NCBI GenBank assembly: GCA_029721515.1
Contig: CM056559.1
Span: forward strand, 15,677,001 to 15,741,000
Length of the DNA: 64,000 bases
DNA from: Synanceia verrucosa
Lineage: Eukaryota > Chordata > Actinopteri > Perciformes > Synanceiidae
Direction of reading: 5' to 3'
Part shown: in pieces, positions 23,700-33,545 of the stretch
Numbering within the stretch: the first letter of the stretch is position 1
Layout: each line of letters starts with the position of its first letter
Translations under genes and position numbers: made by a program
The notes under the pieces: generated by a model
Told to the model about the DNA's origin: nothing
The model's input: only the letters and a program-made list of their open reading frames with translations
The model's database searches: none

Positions 23700-26240
23700 T
23701 GTTGTTTACAAACCAACGGGTGACATCACAATAGCTCCATCCACTGTTTATGTATAGTCTAATGAGCTGCAATCCCTCATTTTTTCAACAGAGAGGATTG
23801 CCTCCTGCCTCAACCCAGTCTCACCTCATAACTACGTTGGTACAGTGCACAGTAGAAAATATAACCATAGTCTGCCTTATTGTTTCTTTATTGTACAAAA
23901 GCTTATACCATACATGAAAATTCCCACAGTCTGCAGGTCAGACGAGTACAGACATGCATATCGGTGCAGAGACATAGACCGGCTGGGTGATCGTTAGTGT
24001 GTGCATCGCTTAAAATGTAACTTTCTGTGTTTTCCTGTTGTGTTACATGGTGTTGATGTTTGTGTTTATCCATGAATCTATCTTGATGACTTTGCAGTAG
24101 TTTTACTTTTGGTTTGATGAACAATTAGCCACTAAGGAGTCACATGGAGGTAGCCGCTAACTAGCAATAGCCTCAGAGTTTTATGTTGCTGCATTGCTAA
24201 TTTCTGTTGTTTATACATACTGAATGCCAATTGATCTGTGACAGTGCGTCTATTTATGTTGCATCTAAGCCTGTAGAGTAAGTAAGAGTAAGGCTCATGC
24301 AGGTTTAATTGATTAATACTGACTTTTATTTCTCAACAACCTGGATCTGTATTTCAGTTGCTATTGTGTTAAAGATATGTATCTAGCTCAGTGTATTTTT
24401 CATATAAGCTGTACTTTATTTCTCATCAGTCTGTATTGCTGTGCTTGCATTGCACTCACTACACACACACACACACACACACACGCTCACAGAGAAATGC
24501 AGATAGACAGCTTGAACTGTACGAAGGACTCTGCCTCTCATTAATTCACTCGCCTGAGCATGACAACAGTGTCCTAACCCCTGAAGCAATTGCTGCCACC
24601 CAAGATCCCTATATAGTCTGTTATACATTTCGGACTGTAGCCACGTCACGTGTCTTTAAAGTTTTAGACTGAAATTAAAAAAATGGCTGCATTGCTTTCA
24701 TTCTCCACATAAAATGTCATATTTGAAGATACTTTCTGAATTAAAAATGCACTGTACAAGGCAAAGTTTCCACAGAAAGGACTTTGTTTACAAACCACAA
24801 CTAAAACATAAGCTACATACTGGGAAAGATTTCCCAGCGAGGAACTCCCTAGTCATATTCAATGGAATAATGGGCTTATTCGAGAAGACCATCATAGAAT
24901 GTTTTGCTGCACCATCAGGAAACATTTGGGGTCTGATCATTGCTTTTTCCAAATATCCAAAGCACGCCACTGTGATTAGTTGTATCAGTGACTGGGCAGA
25001 TCCCCGGCAGATCACCATCTGTCCTTAACTAAGCATTATAAAGTTAAAAAAAAATATTATTTTAATTGAAAAAAAAAACATGTAAAATTTAATTATTTCT
25101 AAAATTCAGGACATGTTTATACCTGCTTTAATCTCATTTGTTGGTGTTAAGTGTTTCTTTTTTACTTCTAAAAATCATTATTGCCACGCAGTGAGGAACA
25201 CCATTTAATTTGGATTTTTTTTATTATTTTTATTATTGTTAACAACAAATCTGCATAAAAAGATAGACACTTTGTCGCTTGTTGTTATTATAATATAATA
25301 GTAATGTAATTATTCGTCAACAGACAAACAGATGCTCGTGCAACATCTTGCTCTGGTTATTGTTGGCACTCTGTTAAAATGTGTTTCAAGTATCAGTATG
25401 CAGGAGACACAAAAACAGACTCTGAATGTTCTGGGCTAAATTTTGTGGGATGCCTTTTGCGTTGTTCAAAGACAGGTGAGAATGGTTTTGAATGTGAACC
25501 TAAGTGCTCCGGGGGGGATGCATCTATTGCGTTTAGTATGATGCAGTAACAACAGTGATCAACAGTGCAGTAGGCCGAAGACTTTACCTTAACCTGTTAA
25601 ACCAAGAGCGCCATCACTAGTTTGGCATTAGAGAAGATTGTGAAGCAGTTTTATATTCTGAATTTAAGTTTTATTAGTTTTGTATTAATCTGTTTTCTAG
25701 ATTTGTTCTAAATTGGTTTAGTTAATTTAGTGGTCTGATCATCAAAACTCTTTCACATTTGAAAATGTACATGAATTATATCACCATTCATAGATAGATG
25801 GAGGTGTTGCTGAGGTGTGGCTACAGGTTCTCTCTGGACCTTGGCCTTTTGGATCCGCTGGATCTTTGGACATCTTTGACACGATTCAGCATGAGTCATT
25901 TTCCCATCCCTGTCTCTCATTATCTCTCTTTTCTGTGCAGCAAGTCACTCTTGTAGATGGAGAGACTACTGGCATGGTAACAATTCAACATATCCTCTGT
26001 CGACAGTCTTTTCTTCTCTTGAAGTTTCTTCATGGAGGCTGGAGTCATTCCTGCATCCTGTGTCTGGGCAGTTGTGCTGCCTCACACTTCAAGCCTGCTA
26101 ACCAACAACCCCCACCCCTAACCCCTATTAGGAGACCCAAGGGAGGACAGCTCGCGCTCGTCCGACAGAGCTCGTCGCGACGATCGCAACAGTCCCTCTC
26201 TCGCCGCTCTGCGACGTTGCAAAAGTGCCCGTTCGGGACG
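23700..26240. other. Gene-free stretch
   Basis: A short CA microsatellite (about 24462-24484) and AT-rich DNA. Frames at 24714-25028 and 25815-26243 show no recognisable domain. About 26240-26790 looks like a dispersed GC-richer fish repeat and includes GGAAGATTCCACATT (about 26446), a word also found in the cluster to the right. Confidence 0.5.
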
Positions 26241-26802
26241 TAGGCACTTTGTGGAATCGGCCCGTTTTCTCCGCCCCTGAAACTCCAAAAATTACGAAAG
26301 TCACACCAAAAAATCTGGCTCGCCGCGACCTTTTTTTTGACACCAAGATCATCCAGATCGAACAACAAAAGTGCAATTAGCCATTTTTCACGGACACCAG
26401 GTGGCGCATGGACGCAATAGGCATTTTATAGAAGGCGTGTTTTGGAAGATTCCACATTTCAACTGGTTGCCATTCATTTTCACTCAATTGGTCTTTAAAA
26501 GGCCTAGAAGTGCTCTGTTGACAGGGGGATGCTGCCAACACCCCTGTTGTCGGCCACGCCCGTTCCAACGGCTCCAATCCCGACCCTCTACGATGTCGGG
26601 AAGTGGGTGTAACCTCAAAAATGCCAGAAAAAACTGGGCCTCATACCCATAACTTTTGGTTGGAAGGTTCAATTGGCGTTGGTCATGTGTCTATTAACTC
26701 GACAGGACGAGACGCTTCAATAGAGAGCACAACAGACCCTGATGACCTTTGGTTCGGGAGATATGTTCAAAATACCAATTGAAAACTGAAACTGCACATG
26801 CT

Positions 26803-27290
26803 TCCAGGTGACGCACTTCCAAAAAATGCCTATGCTTCCAAAAAATGCCTATGCTTCCAAATGACGCACTTCCAAATCATGCACATCCAAAAAATGCCTA
26901 TGCTTCCAAATGACGCACTTCCAAATCACGCACATCCAAAAAATGCCTGTGCTTCCAAAATATGCCTATGCTTCCAAAATATTGCTATGCTTCCAAAAAA
27001 TGCCTATGCCTCCAAAATATGCCTATGCTTCCAAAAAATGCCTGTGCTTCCAAAAACTGCCTATGCTTCCAAAAAATGCCTATGCCTCCAAAATATGCCT
27101 ATGCTTCCAAAAAATGCCTGTGCTTCCAAAAACTGCCTATGCTTCCAACAAATGCCTATGCTTCCATAATATGCCTATGCTTCCAAAAAATGTCTGTGCT
27201 TCCAAAAACTGCCTATGCTTCCAATAAAAGCCTATGCTTCCAAAATATGCCTATGCTTCCAAAATCTGCCTATGTTTCCAACTTCCAAAT
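26803..27290. repeat. 19-bp tandem repeat array
   Basis: About 25 units of the type TGCCTATGCTTCCAAAAAA. Because 19 is not a multiple of 3 and the unit has no stop, all three plus frames stay open and give repeating 19-residue peptides. These are artefacts, not genes. Confidence 0.9.
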
Positions 27291-27655
27291 TCCGTACTTC
27301 CATGTTCGGAACTGTCCGCAATGTGGAATGTGGACTTGTCCATATTCTGGAATTGTCCATGATCTGGAAGCTGACCCAGGTCTAACCCAATAGTAAGCGA
27401 GTGTGGAAAGCTTCCAAATTCTGCACTTCCAAATTGGAACTGTCCACAATATGGAATGTGGAATTGCCCATATTCTGGAATCATCCATAATATGGAAGTT
27501 AACCTACCACTAGCGAGAATGTGGAAGCTGGAATTGTCCATAATATGGAAGCTAACCCTCATGCTAGCCAGAATGTGGAAGCTAAAAATGTCCATATTGT
27601 GGAATTATTCAGATTATGGAATTGTCCATGATCTGGGAGCTGCCCCAGGTCTAAC
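27290..27655. repeat. Dispersed TCTGGAAGCTG minisatellite tract
   Basis: Repeats of GGAATTGTCCATATTCTGGA and GGAAGCTAACC words, related to the tracts at 28.2, 30.6, 31.75, 33.0, 34.8, 36.25, 37.9, 39.25 and 40.3 kb. Confidence 0.8.
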
Positions 27656-27669
27656 CTCAAACGAGATTT

Positions 27670-27970
27670 ATTGAATAAAAAGTAAGTCATACAAGTGAAA
27701 CATCAAGTTTATTGAAACTAATAATGATAACACACAGCACAGCACCAGTGTGCTCTGAAATCAGGGCATGTGTAGCAGCAGCCTGACTCTGGTTCTGATT
27801 CTTTGGGTTGTTCAGACGCCCAACTGGATACTGACTGGATACTGACTGCACCTTCGACAGCACTAGTGATGACGACGACTGTGTTGTCTCTGCTGCTGCC
27901 CAGTTTTGTTGTGACGACTGCTTTGGCCGACTTCCTGTTGATACAGGAAGTTGTAAAAAGTTGATCTCTG
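27670..27970 (-). promoter_or_regulatory. Leader module copy with short transcription unit
   Basis: Read on the minus strand, the inverted pair ACTTCCTGT-ATCA-ACAGGAAGT (27930-27951) is followed by the leader exon sequence shared with the other modules (GGCCAAAGCAG, GGGCAGCAGCAGAGACAACA). An AATAAA lies at about 27702-27707 on the minus strand. No convincing coding sequence lies between. Confidence 0.6.
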
Positions 27971-28059
27971 AACTTGCATAAAATAAGTGAGAAACTGGAA
28001 GCCTTCCAAATTATACATTAATAAGCGAGAATGTAGAAGGCTTCCAAATTATGCACTTC

Positions 28060-28160
28060 CATAAAGTGCCTATACTTCCAAAAAGTGCCTATGCTTCCAA
28101 AATCTGCCTATGCTTCCAAAAACTGCCTGTGCTTCCAAAAACTGCCTATGCTTCCAACTT
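28060..28160. repeat. Second, short 19-bp repeat array
   Basis: Five to six units of the same TGCCTATGCTTCCAAAA type as the 26.8-kb array. Confidence 0.85.
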
Positions 28161-28255
28161 CCAAATTCTGCACTTCCAAGCTGAAACTCTCCACAATATG
28201 GAATGTGGAATCTCCAGACACTGGAAGCTGCCCCAAGCCTAAACCCACCAGTAAG

Positions 28256-28575
28256 CAGAATGTGGAAGTTGGAATCGTCCATATTCTGGAAGCTAACCCT
28301 CCCACTGGTGAGAATGTGGAAGCTGGAATCGTCCATATTTTGGAAGCTAACCCTCCCACTGGTGAGAATGTGGAAGCTGGAATCGTCCATATTTTGGAAG
28401 CTAATCCTCCCACTGATGAGAATGTGGAAGCTGGAATCGTCCATATTTTGGAAGCTAACCCTCCCACTGGTGAGAATGTGGAAGCTGGAATCGTCCATAT
28501 TCTGGAAGCTAATCCTCCCACTGGTGAGAATGTGGAAGCTGGAAATGTCCAGAATCTGGAAGCTGCCCCATGTCT
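28256..28575. repeat. 54-bp tandem repeat array
   Basis: About six units beginning GAGAATGTGGAAGCTGGAAT and containing CGTCCATATTCTGGAAGC. The length is 18 codons with no stop, so long frames stay open on both strands; these are repeat artefacts. Confidence 0.9.
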
Positions 28576-28609
28576 AGAGCCAAGGCTGCAGTAATTGTGA
28601 CAAGAAACT

Positions 28610-28615
28610 TTTATT
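28610..28615 (-). terminator. Polyadenylation signal of the CXADR-like unit
   Basis: AATAAA on the minus strand, about 180 bases after the stop codon at 28796. Confidence 0.6.
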
Positions 28616-28617
28616 GG

Positions 28618-28716
28618 TTCACAACAAGACTCACCTTGTCTTGTGCTGATGAACTGCAACAAAGAACTGGTTCACAACAAGACTCACCTTGTCTTGTGCT
28701 GATGAACTTTAACACA
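28618..28716. repeat. Tandem duplication of about 50 bp
   Basis: TTCACAACAAGACTCACCTT... occurs twice in a row between the stop codon and the polyadenylation signal of the CXADR-like unit. Confidence 0.85.
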
Positions 28717-28795
28717 GAACCAGCAAGAGACACCACCAAAGCAAACAACGCTAACTATGATAACACACAACACCAGCAACCATATATGTTTCATG

Positions 28796-29560
28796 CTACA
28801 GAGGAGGTTGACTCCCGTTCTGCTGCATCTTGGAATTCATCTTGCGGTGTGTTGGGGGACTTGCATCCTCCACAAACTCATTGGAGGTTTCTGACTCCCG
28901 TACTGACTTCCGTAGATGCCATACAATGAAGTATGTGATGGAAACGATGATCCCAGTGGCGGCCAGGGTGCCTACCACAGCTCCTACAATAATTTCTACG
29001 GCTAGAGGATGTGTTAGATATAGTTCCAGGAAGCACTCCTCCATACCAACATGATTAATTGCAGTGCATTTGTAAGTTCCTGCATCGCTCTCACTGGCAT
29101 CTTGGATGGTGAGCGTGCCTGCCGTTTCTTCCATTACCACCGACTTGGGTAGCAGTTTCCAGGGTGTCTTGATGCTTTGGATGCCTGGAACCTTCTTAAC
29201 CTGGCAATAGTGGATGCCGGTGTCTTTGAGAGTCAGCAGCAAAAGATGAATGGCGGCATCTCCTTTCTCAGGGTCCTCTGAGTGTAAGTAGACTCTGCCC
29301 TTTAGAGGTTCATAGAGACTGTCGTAGATCTGCCCGGCAGTATACAGGAGCACTTCTGCCTTTTCCATTGGGTGGCGTATGGACTTCACGCTCCATTCGA
29401 TCTCCAAATTTCATTCATCCTCCGGGGCAATGGTGAACTGGCAGTCCAGCTTCACATTGTCTCCCACGGCCTTCTCCAAAATCTTGTTGGTGCTGGTGTT
29501 GATTTCCAATCCTTGTGCCGTTAGCACCATGATGACAAGTTGGAAGGCATGCGCATCCAT
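28796..29560 (-). pseudogene. Intronless CXADR-like Ig membrane protein, one in-frame stop
   Basis: 254 codons plus stop. Residues 1-18 resemble a signal peptide. A V-type Ig domain follows, with Cys40, Trp56 and Cys119 in a DTGIHYC motif. A shortened second Ig domain has DAGTYKC (Cys165), but the part carrying its partner cysteine is missing. A membrane segment spans about residues 188-214, followed by a 40-residue basic/polar tail. The order and spacing (IEW, Y-D/KGRV, SGDA-like, KKxPG) match CXADR, an adhesion protein of cell junctions. CXADR genes are multi-exon; here both domains and the membrane segment lie in one exon, as in a reverse-transcribed copy. Codon 50 is TGA (29411-29413) with the frame open on both sides, so it is broken once. 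It begins 60 bases downstream of the acceptor closing the leader-module intron, so it was probably expressed from that module. A related CAR-family member is possible as the source. Confidence 0.75.
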
Positions 29561-29616
29561 AGTAGCATCTGTCTTACAGATGAAATCACCTCAGATCTAA
29601 AAAAAACGATGGTAAT

Positions 29617-29925
29617 AGGTGTGAACTTGGAAACACTCAGTCTGCTTCCAAATTCCTATCAATTGCGCTAGCATTAGCCAGCTATTAGCACCGTTTCAAA
29701 CACCAGCAAAAGTCAGCAATGCACAAATAAGTACAACACATCTTTGCCGTCCCGAGGGAAAGCATGACTTGTGGATGTCAGGGTGACGATGCAGCTTACC
29801 GTCACCTCCGAGTGCACCTTCAACACCACAGGTGACGACCGTGTTGTCTCTGCTGCTGCCCAGTTTTGTTCTGGCGGCTGCTTTGGCCGACTTCCTGTTG
29901 ACACAGGAAGTGAAAAAGTTGACCC
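29617..29925 (-). promoter_or_regulatory. Leader/promoter module of the CXADR-like unit
   Basis: On the minus strand: inverted pair ACTTCCTGT-N4-ACAGGAAGT (29890-29911), non-coding exon 1 ending at a GTAAGC donor (about 29800), an intron holding GGTGCTAATAGCTGGC and TTTGGAAGCAGAC, then a tttttttag acceptor (about 29598). The inverted GGAAGT pair resembles an ETS-factor palindrome; that reading is inferred. Confidence 0.65.
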
Positions 29926-29934
29926 CAGGCAATA

Positions 29935-30257
29935 GGTGTGATCTTGAAAGCACACGGTCTGCTTCCAAATTTCAATCAACTATGCTAGCATTACCCCGCT
30001 AATTAGTGCTGTTTCAAACACCGGTAAAAGTCAGCAACACACAAATAAGTACACTGCACCTTTGGTGTCCAGAAGAAAAGCATGACTTGCGGATGTCATG
30101 GTGACCAATGTAGCTTACCTGCACCTCCGACGTGCACCTCCGAGTGCACCTTCGACACCACAGGTGACGGCCGTGTTGTCTCTGCTGCTGCCCAGTTTTG
30201 TTCTGGCGGCTGCTTTGGTCGACTTCCTGTTGACACAGGAAGTGAAAAAGTTGACCC
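29935..30257 (-). promoter_or_regulatory. Leader/promoter module copy without its own coding exon
   Basis: Same order as the neighbouring module: inverted pair at 30222-30243 (arms of 9 bp, spacer GTCA), exon-1 sequence ending at a GTAAGC donor near 30112, and the GCTAGCATAGTTGATTG intron block. It is tandem with the modules on either side; no gene intervenes. Confidence 0.65.
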
Positions 30258-30264
30258 CAGGCAA

Positions 30265-30525
30265 TAGGTGTGATCATGGAAGCACATGGTCTGCTTCCAA
30301 ATTTCAATCAACTATGCTAGCATTAGCCCGCTAATTAGCACTGTTTCAAACACCGGTAAAAGTCAGCAACACACAAATAAGTATGGTGACCAATGTAGCT
30401 TACCTGCACCTCCGACGTGCACCTTTGACACCACTGGCGAAGACTGTGTTTTCTCTGCTACTTCCCAGCTTTGCTTTGGCCGACTTCCTGACAAAGGAAG
30501 TGGAAAAGTTGATCTCCTCAGGTAA
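30265..30525 (-). promoter_or_regulatory. Leader/promoter module copy, shortened
   Basis: A third tandem module. Its inverted pair is reduced (ACTTCCT-N5-AGGAAGT, 30483-30501) and the exon-1 sequence has deletions, but the GTAAGC donor (near 30400) and the intron block remain. Confidence 0.6.
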
Positions 30526-30589
30526 TAGATGATAATGTGGTTGATTCCGCATTTCAACCTACAAGCGATTCCACATTTTGACTATTTGG

Positions 30590-30790
30590 AAGACTTCCAA
30601 ATTCTGCACTTCCAAGTTCAAACTATTCACAATATGGAATGTGGAATCTTCCAGAATCTGGAAGCTGCCCCGAGCCTAACCAGACGGTAAGCAAGAAAGT
30701 GGAAGTTGGAATTGTCTGTATTCTGGAAGCTAACCTTCACACTAGTGAGAATGTGGAAGCTGTAATTGTCCAGAATCAGGAAGTCTAAAC
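30590..30790. repeat. Dispersed TCTGGAAGCTG minisatellite tract
   Basis: TTCCAGAATCTGGAAGCTGC followed by GAAAGTGGAAGTTGGAATTG repeats, downstream of the three tandem modules. Confidence 0.8.
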
Positions 30791-30862
30791 CCCCGTCCCG
30801 TTGATATAGCTGGTGCAGTCACTGAGAGAAACAAGTACATGCTTCAGGCAAAACAGTGCGTC

Positions 30863-30868
30863 TTTATT
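30863..30868 (-). terminator. Polyadenylation signal of the 95-residue gene
   Basis: AATAAA on the minus strand, about 75 bases after the stop codon at 30941. Confidence 0.6.
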
Positions 30869-30940
30869 ACCTAACTCAGAACATTGGTTGACAGAAATTG
30901 CACTTTCAAAGTAAGAACAGAACTAGTGAACACATTCAAG

Positions 30941-31350
30941 CTAGACTTTTAATACTCCCAGGGCCTCACAATTCTGACTTCTCCGTTTTTTTTTTTTGCC
31001 CTGCAGCTCACTGCTCGAAATATATTGAGAGGCAGAGATCACGTCAGGGTACTCAACGCCTTCCCCAACCTTGGCATCAGCAACCTTGCCGGAGCACGGG
31101 GATTCCACTCCAGTCTCAAGTGTCTTAGCCACTGGAGAGGCAGGACGAAACACAGCTTCTCCCCCCGGTTCTGGGCAGGAGTCTTGGCCTGACACGGGGA
31201 CTTTAATCAGCATATTCTTGTTTGACTGGAAACAATGTAAGGTGACAAAAATGAACAAGCTGCATGAAAGCCAGTGTGCAATTGAAGAGGAACTGTCATC
31301 TACTCACCATCTCAGATGGAAAAGCCCTCAGGCAGGCACAATGCACTACA
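30941..31350 (-). CDS. Small spliced gene of unknown function (95 residues)
   Basis: Leader exon 31308-31350 ends exactly with ATG before a GTGAGT donor. The second exon (31225 to 30941) starts after tgtttccag in phase 0. The predicted protein is M then SNKNMLIKVPVSGQDSCPEP and continues Pro/Ser/Glu-rich to a KKKKRRSQ basic cluster (possible nuclear localisation signal) and a stop. The leader exon resembles that of the 32.6-kb gene (cttttcag acceptor, GTGCCTG, terminal ATG). Upstream is a leader module with donor GTAAGT near 31555; downstream is an AATAAA. No domain is recognised. A poly-A run of 12 encodes the lysines and is prone to slippage. The coding reading rests on gene structure rather than homology. 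Confidence 0.5.
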
Positions 31351-31375
31351 CTGAAAAGCAAAGTGTAATAGATGA

Positions 31376-31690
31376 GACTTTCGAAGCATGCGGCCTGCTT
31401 CCAAATTTCAATCAACTATGCTAGCATTAGCCTGCTAATTAGCGCTGTTTCAAACGCCGGTAAAAGCCAGCAACACACAAATAAGTACACCGCACCTTTG
31501 GGCTCCAGAAGGAAAACGTGACTTTGCAGTTGTCAGGGTGACCCATATCCACTTACCTGCACCTTCTTTCTGATTGCACCTTTGACACTACCAGTGATGA
31601 TGACGACTGTGTTGTCCCTGCTGCTGTCACGCTTCGTTGTGACGACTGCTTTGGCTGACTTCCTGTTGACGCAGGAAGTTAAACGTTGAC
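31376..31690 (-). promoter_or_regulatory. Leader/promoter module of the 95-residue gene
   Basis: Inverted pair ACTTCCTG(T/C)-N4-ACAGGAAGT at 31658-31679, one arm with one changed base. Exon 1 ends at GTGCAG before a GTAAGT donor near 31555. The intron carries the GCTAATGCTAGCATAGTTG block. Confidence 0.65.
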
Positions 31691-31734
31691 CTTTGAAACA
31701 AGTGAGAATCTGGAAACTTTCCAAATTACACATG

Positions 31735-31925
31735 AATAAGCGAATATGTGGAAGCATTCCAAAGTATGCACTTCCAAGTTGGGACTGTCCATAATCTGGA
31801 AGCTGCCCTAAATCTAACCAACGGCCTGCGGGTATTGTGGAATCGTCCATATTCTGGAAGCTGCCCTAAGCCTAACCCAACAGTAAGTGAGAATGTGGAA
31901 GGATGGAATCAACAGGAATTTGAAA
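31735..31925. repeat. Dispersed TCTGGAAGCTG minisatellite tract
   Basis: Two to three copies of ATTCTGGAAGCTGCCCTAA with GAGAATGTGGAAGG words. Confidence 0.8.
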
Positions 31926-31938
31926 TTTTTGGTCAACC

Positions 31939-31944
31939 TTTATT
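31939..31944 (-). terminator. Polyadenylation signal of the 144-residue gene
   Basis: AATAAA on the minus strand, about 65 bases after the stop codon at 32010. Confidence 0.6.
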
Positions 31945-32009
31945 TTATCACATGACTGTGGAACAGCTTCTCCTCTAGAGTACAACATAGGAAGATACAG
32001 TATCAAGCG

Positions 32010-32661
32010 TCAATTAAATCGCACTTCAAAGTCAAGATCACACACCGCTCTCCAGATGGATAATTGGACGTCGAAGTCCCGCACACCTGGGGGATTGATG
32101 ACCACGTTTTCATTGTCACCTCTGTTCAAAAGAAGCTCAGGCTGCCTGCCGCTCGGTAGCTTGTTACCAACATCTGGGGGAACTTTGGCGGGAAACCGAG
32201 GCCATGGCATGGACCTGGGGTCGGGACCGGCACCTAAGTTGTGCACAACAACATTCAAAGCGCACCCCCGTGCCTCATGGATGTTGACCCTGGATTGAGA
32301 CAAACAAAAAAAGTGAGTAAACTCAGGCGGCGACCTTAGTGGGCCAAGGCAGAACAAAGGGAAGTCTCTGTCTTACTCGTTCTGTGCCCCTTGGATAGAG
32401 ATTCCCCACCTTTGGCATGGAGCCACGCAAGTGACAGGTTGTGCGGAGGGCTCCTCGGGCCGCTGTTGCTGCCCCCGTTCTTGGTAGGGGATCTTGATCT
32501 TGCAAGGGACTCCGCGCCGCAACTTCAGCTGCGTGCGAGAGGAAAATAGGTGATGGAAATGAACGAGCCCCATCAGAGCTAGCCTGCAATCCAAGGAGAG
32601 ATTATATCTACTCACCATCTTGTGTGGGAAAACCACTCACAGGCGACGCACCAGGCACAAC
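32010..32661 (-). CDS. Small spliced gene of unknown function (144 residues)
   Basis: Three exons: 32616-32661 (leader, last codon ATG, GTGAGT donor), 32377-32528 (after cgcacgcag, GTAAGA donor) and 32010-32289 (after tcaatccag). The joins keep phase (3+152+280 nt = 145 codons). The protein begins M-LKLRRGVPCKIKIPYQE, has a Gln/Pro-rich middle with two CxxxC-like cysteines (VTCVAPC), and ends VQLSIWRAVCDLDFEVRFN. No domain, signal peptide or membrane segment is recognised. The upstream leader module is at 32.67-33.0 kb. Consistent splice sites and phases make it a real coding unit; its function is unknown. Confidence 0.6.
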
Positions 32662-32673
32662 CTGAAAAGTAAC

Positions 32674-32997
32674 AGTAATAGGTGTGAATGTGGAAGCAGA
32701 TGGTCTGCTTCCAAAATCCTATCAGTTGCGCTAGCATTAACATGCTAGCTAGCGCCGTTTTGAATGCCGGAAACAGCCAAAGCCACACAAAATAAATGCC
32801 CTACATTTTTGGTCTCAGGAGGGAGGGGGAGCATATGACTCATGGCTGTCACAGTGACCGACGTCCACTCACCTTTTTCTCTTATGCTATTTCAACTCCG
32901 TGGACAAGGAAAGTGACTTGTGTGCAGCTGCTCAGCTCGTTTATGCTGCTTCTTTAGGTCGACTTCCTGTTGCCACAGGAAGTGAAAAAGTTGACCT
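32674..32997 (-). promoter_or_regulatory. Leader/promoter module of the 144-residue gene
   Basis: Inverted pair ACTTCCTGT-N4-ACAGGAAGT at 32962-32983. Exon 1 ends AGAAAAAG before a GTGAGT donor near 32874. The intron has the TAATGCTAGCGCAACTGATAGG block and GGAAGCAGACC. It splices to the leader exon at 32661. Confidence 0.65.
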
Positions 32998-33004
32998 CAG
33001 CTAG

Positions 33005-33290
33005 CAAGTGAGAATGTGGAAGATTTCACATTTTAACCTACAAGCGATTCCACATTTTGACTCAACAGGCGACAATATGGAAAGCTTCCAAATTTTGCAC
33101 TTCCAACTCAAAACTGTCCCGAATCTGGAAGCCGCCCCAAATCTAAACCGACGGTAAGTGAAAATGTGGAAGGATGTAATCTTCCAGAATCTGGAAGCTG
33201 CCCTGAGCCTAACCTGACAATAAGCGAGAATGTGGAAGGATGGAATCATCCAGAATCTGGAAGCTGCCCCAAGTCTAAAAACTGGAATTA
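33005..33290. repeat. Dispersed TCTGGAAGCTG minisatellite tract
   Basis: Four copies of CCAGAATCTGGAAGCTGCCC or close variants, with AGCGAGAATGTGGAAGGATG spacers, between the recombinase gene's end and the next module. Confidence 0.85.
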
Positions 33291-33317
33291 ACACATATGT
33301 GCAGTTGGCAAAAAAAC

Positions 33318-33323
33318 ACTTTA
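33318..33323 (-). terminator. Polyadenylation signal of the recombinase gene
   Basis: AATAAA on the minus strand in GCATAATAAAGTG, about 225 bases after the stop codon. Confidence 0.6.
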
Positions 33324-33545
33324 TTATGCTTGCAGAAAAACAATATGGACATTCTCTCGAACCCAACATAATGAAAACTGAACATCCTGCACTTAATTGC
33401 TGTTTTTAAAATGAAATTGTTATTGCATGCCATAATTTATGAACATAGTGGCAACAGAAAAAAATTACATAATTGCCATACATAATTATTGCCAGCACTG
33501 TACATTTCGCAATTTATATTTCAAAGAACAACTCAGACACAGAAC

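Noticed and set aside
26798..27393. Plus-strand repeat proteins (KNAYASKKCLCFQ and similar)
   Set aside because: All three frames are open only because the 19-bp unit lacks stops; there are no splice or start signals.
28070..28662. Long frames on both strands with 18-residue repeats
   Set aside because: The 54-bp minisatellite unit is a multiple of three and stop-free on both strands.
29713..30311. Minus frames in the leader modules that look vaguely Ig-like (VHSEVTVSC)
   Set aside because: The reading frame is not kept among module copies and crosses the leader donor site; treated as 5' untranslated sequence.
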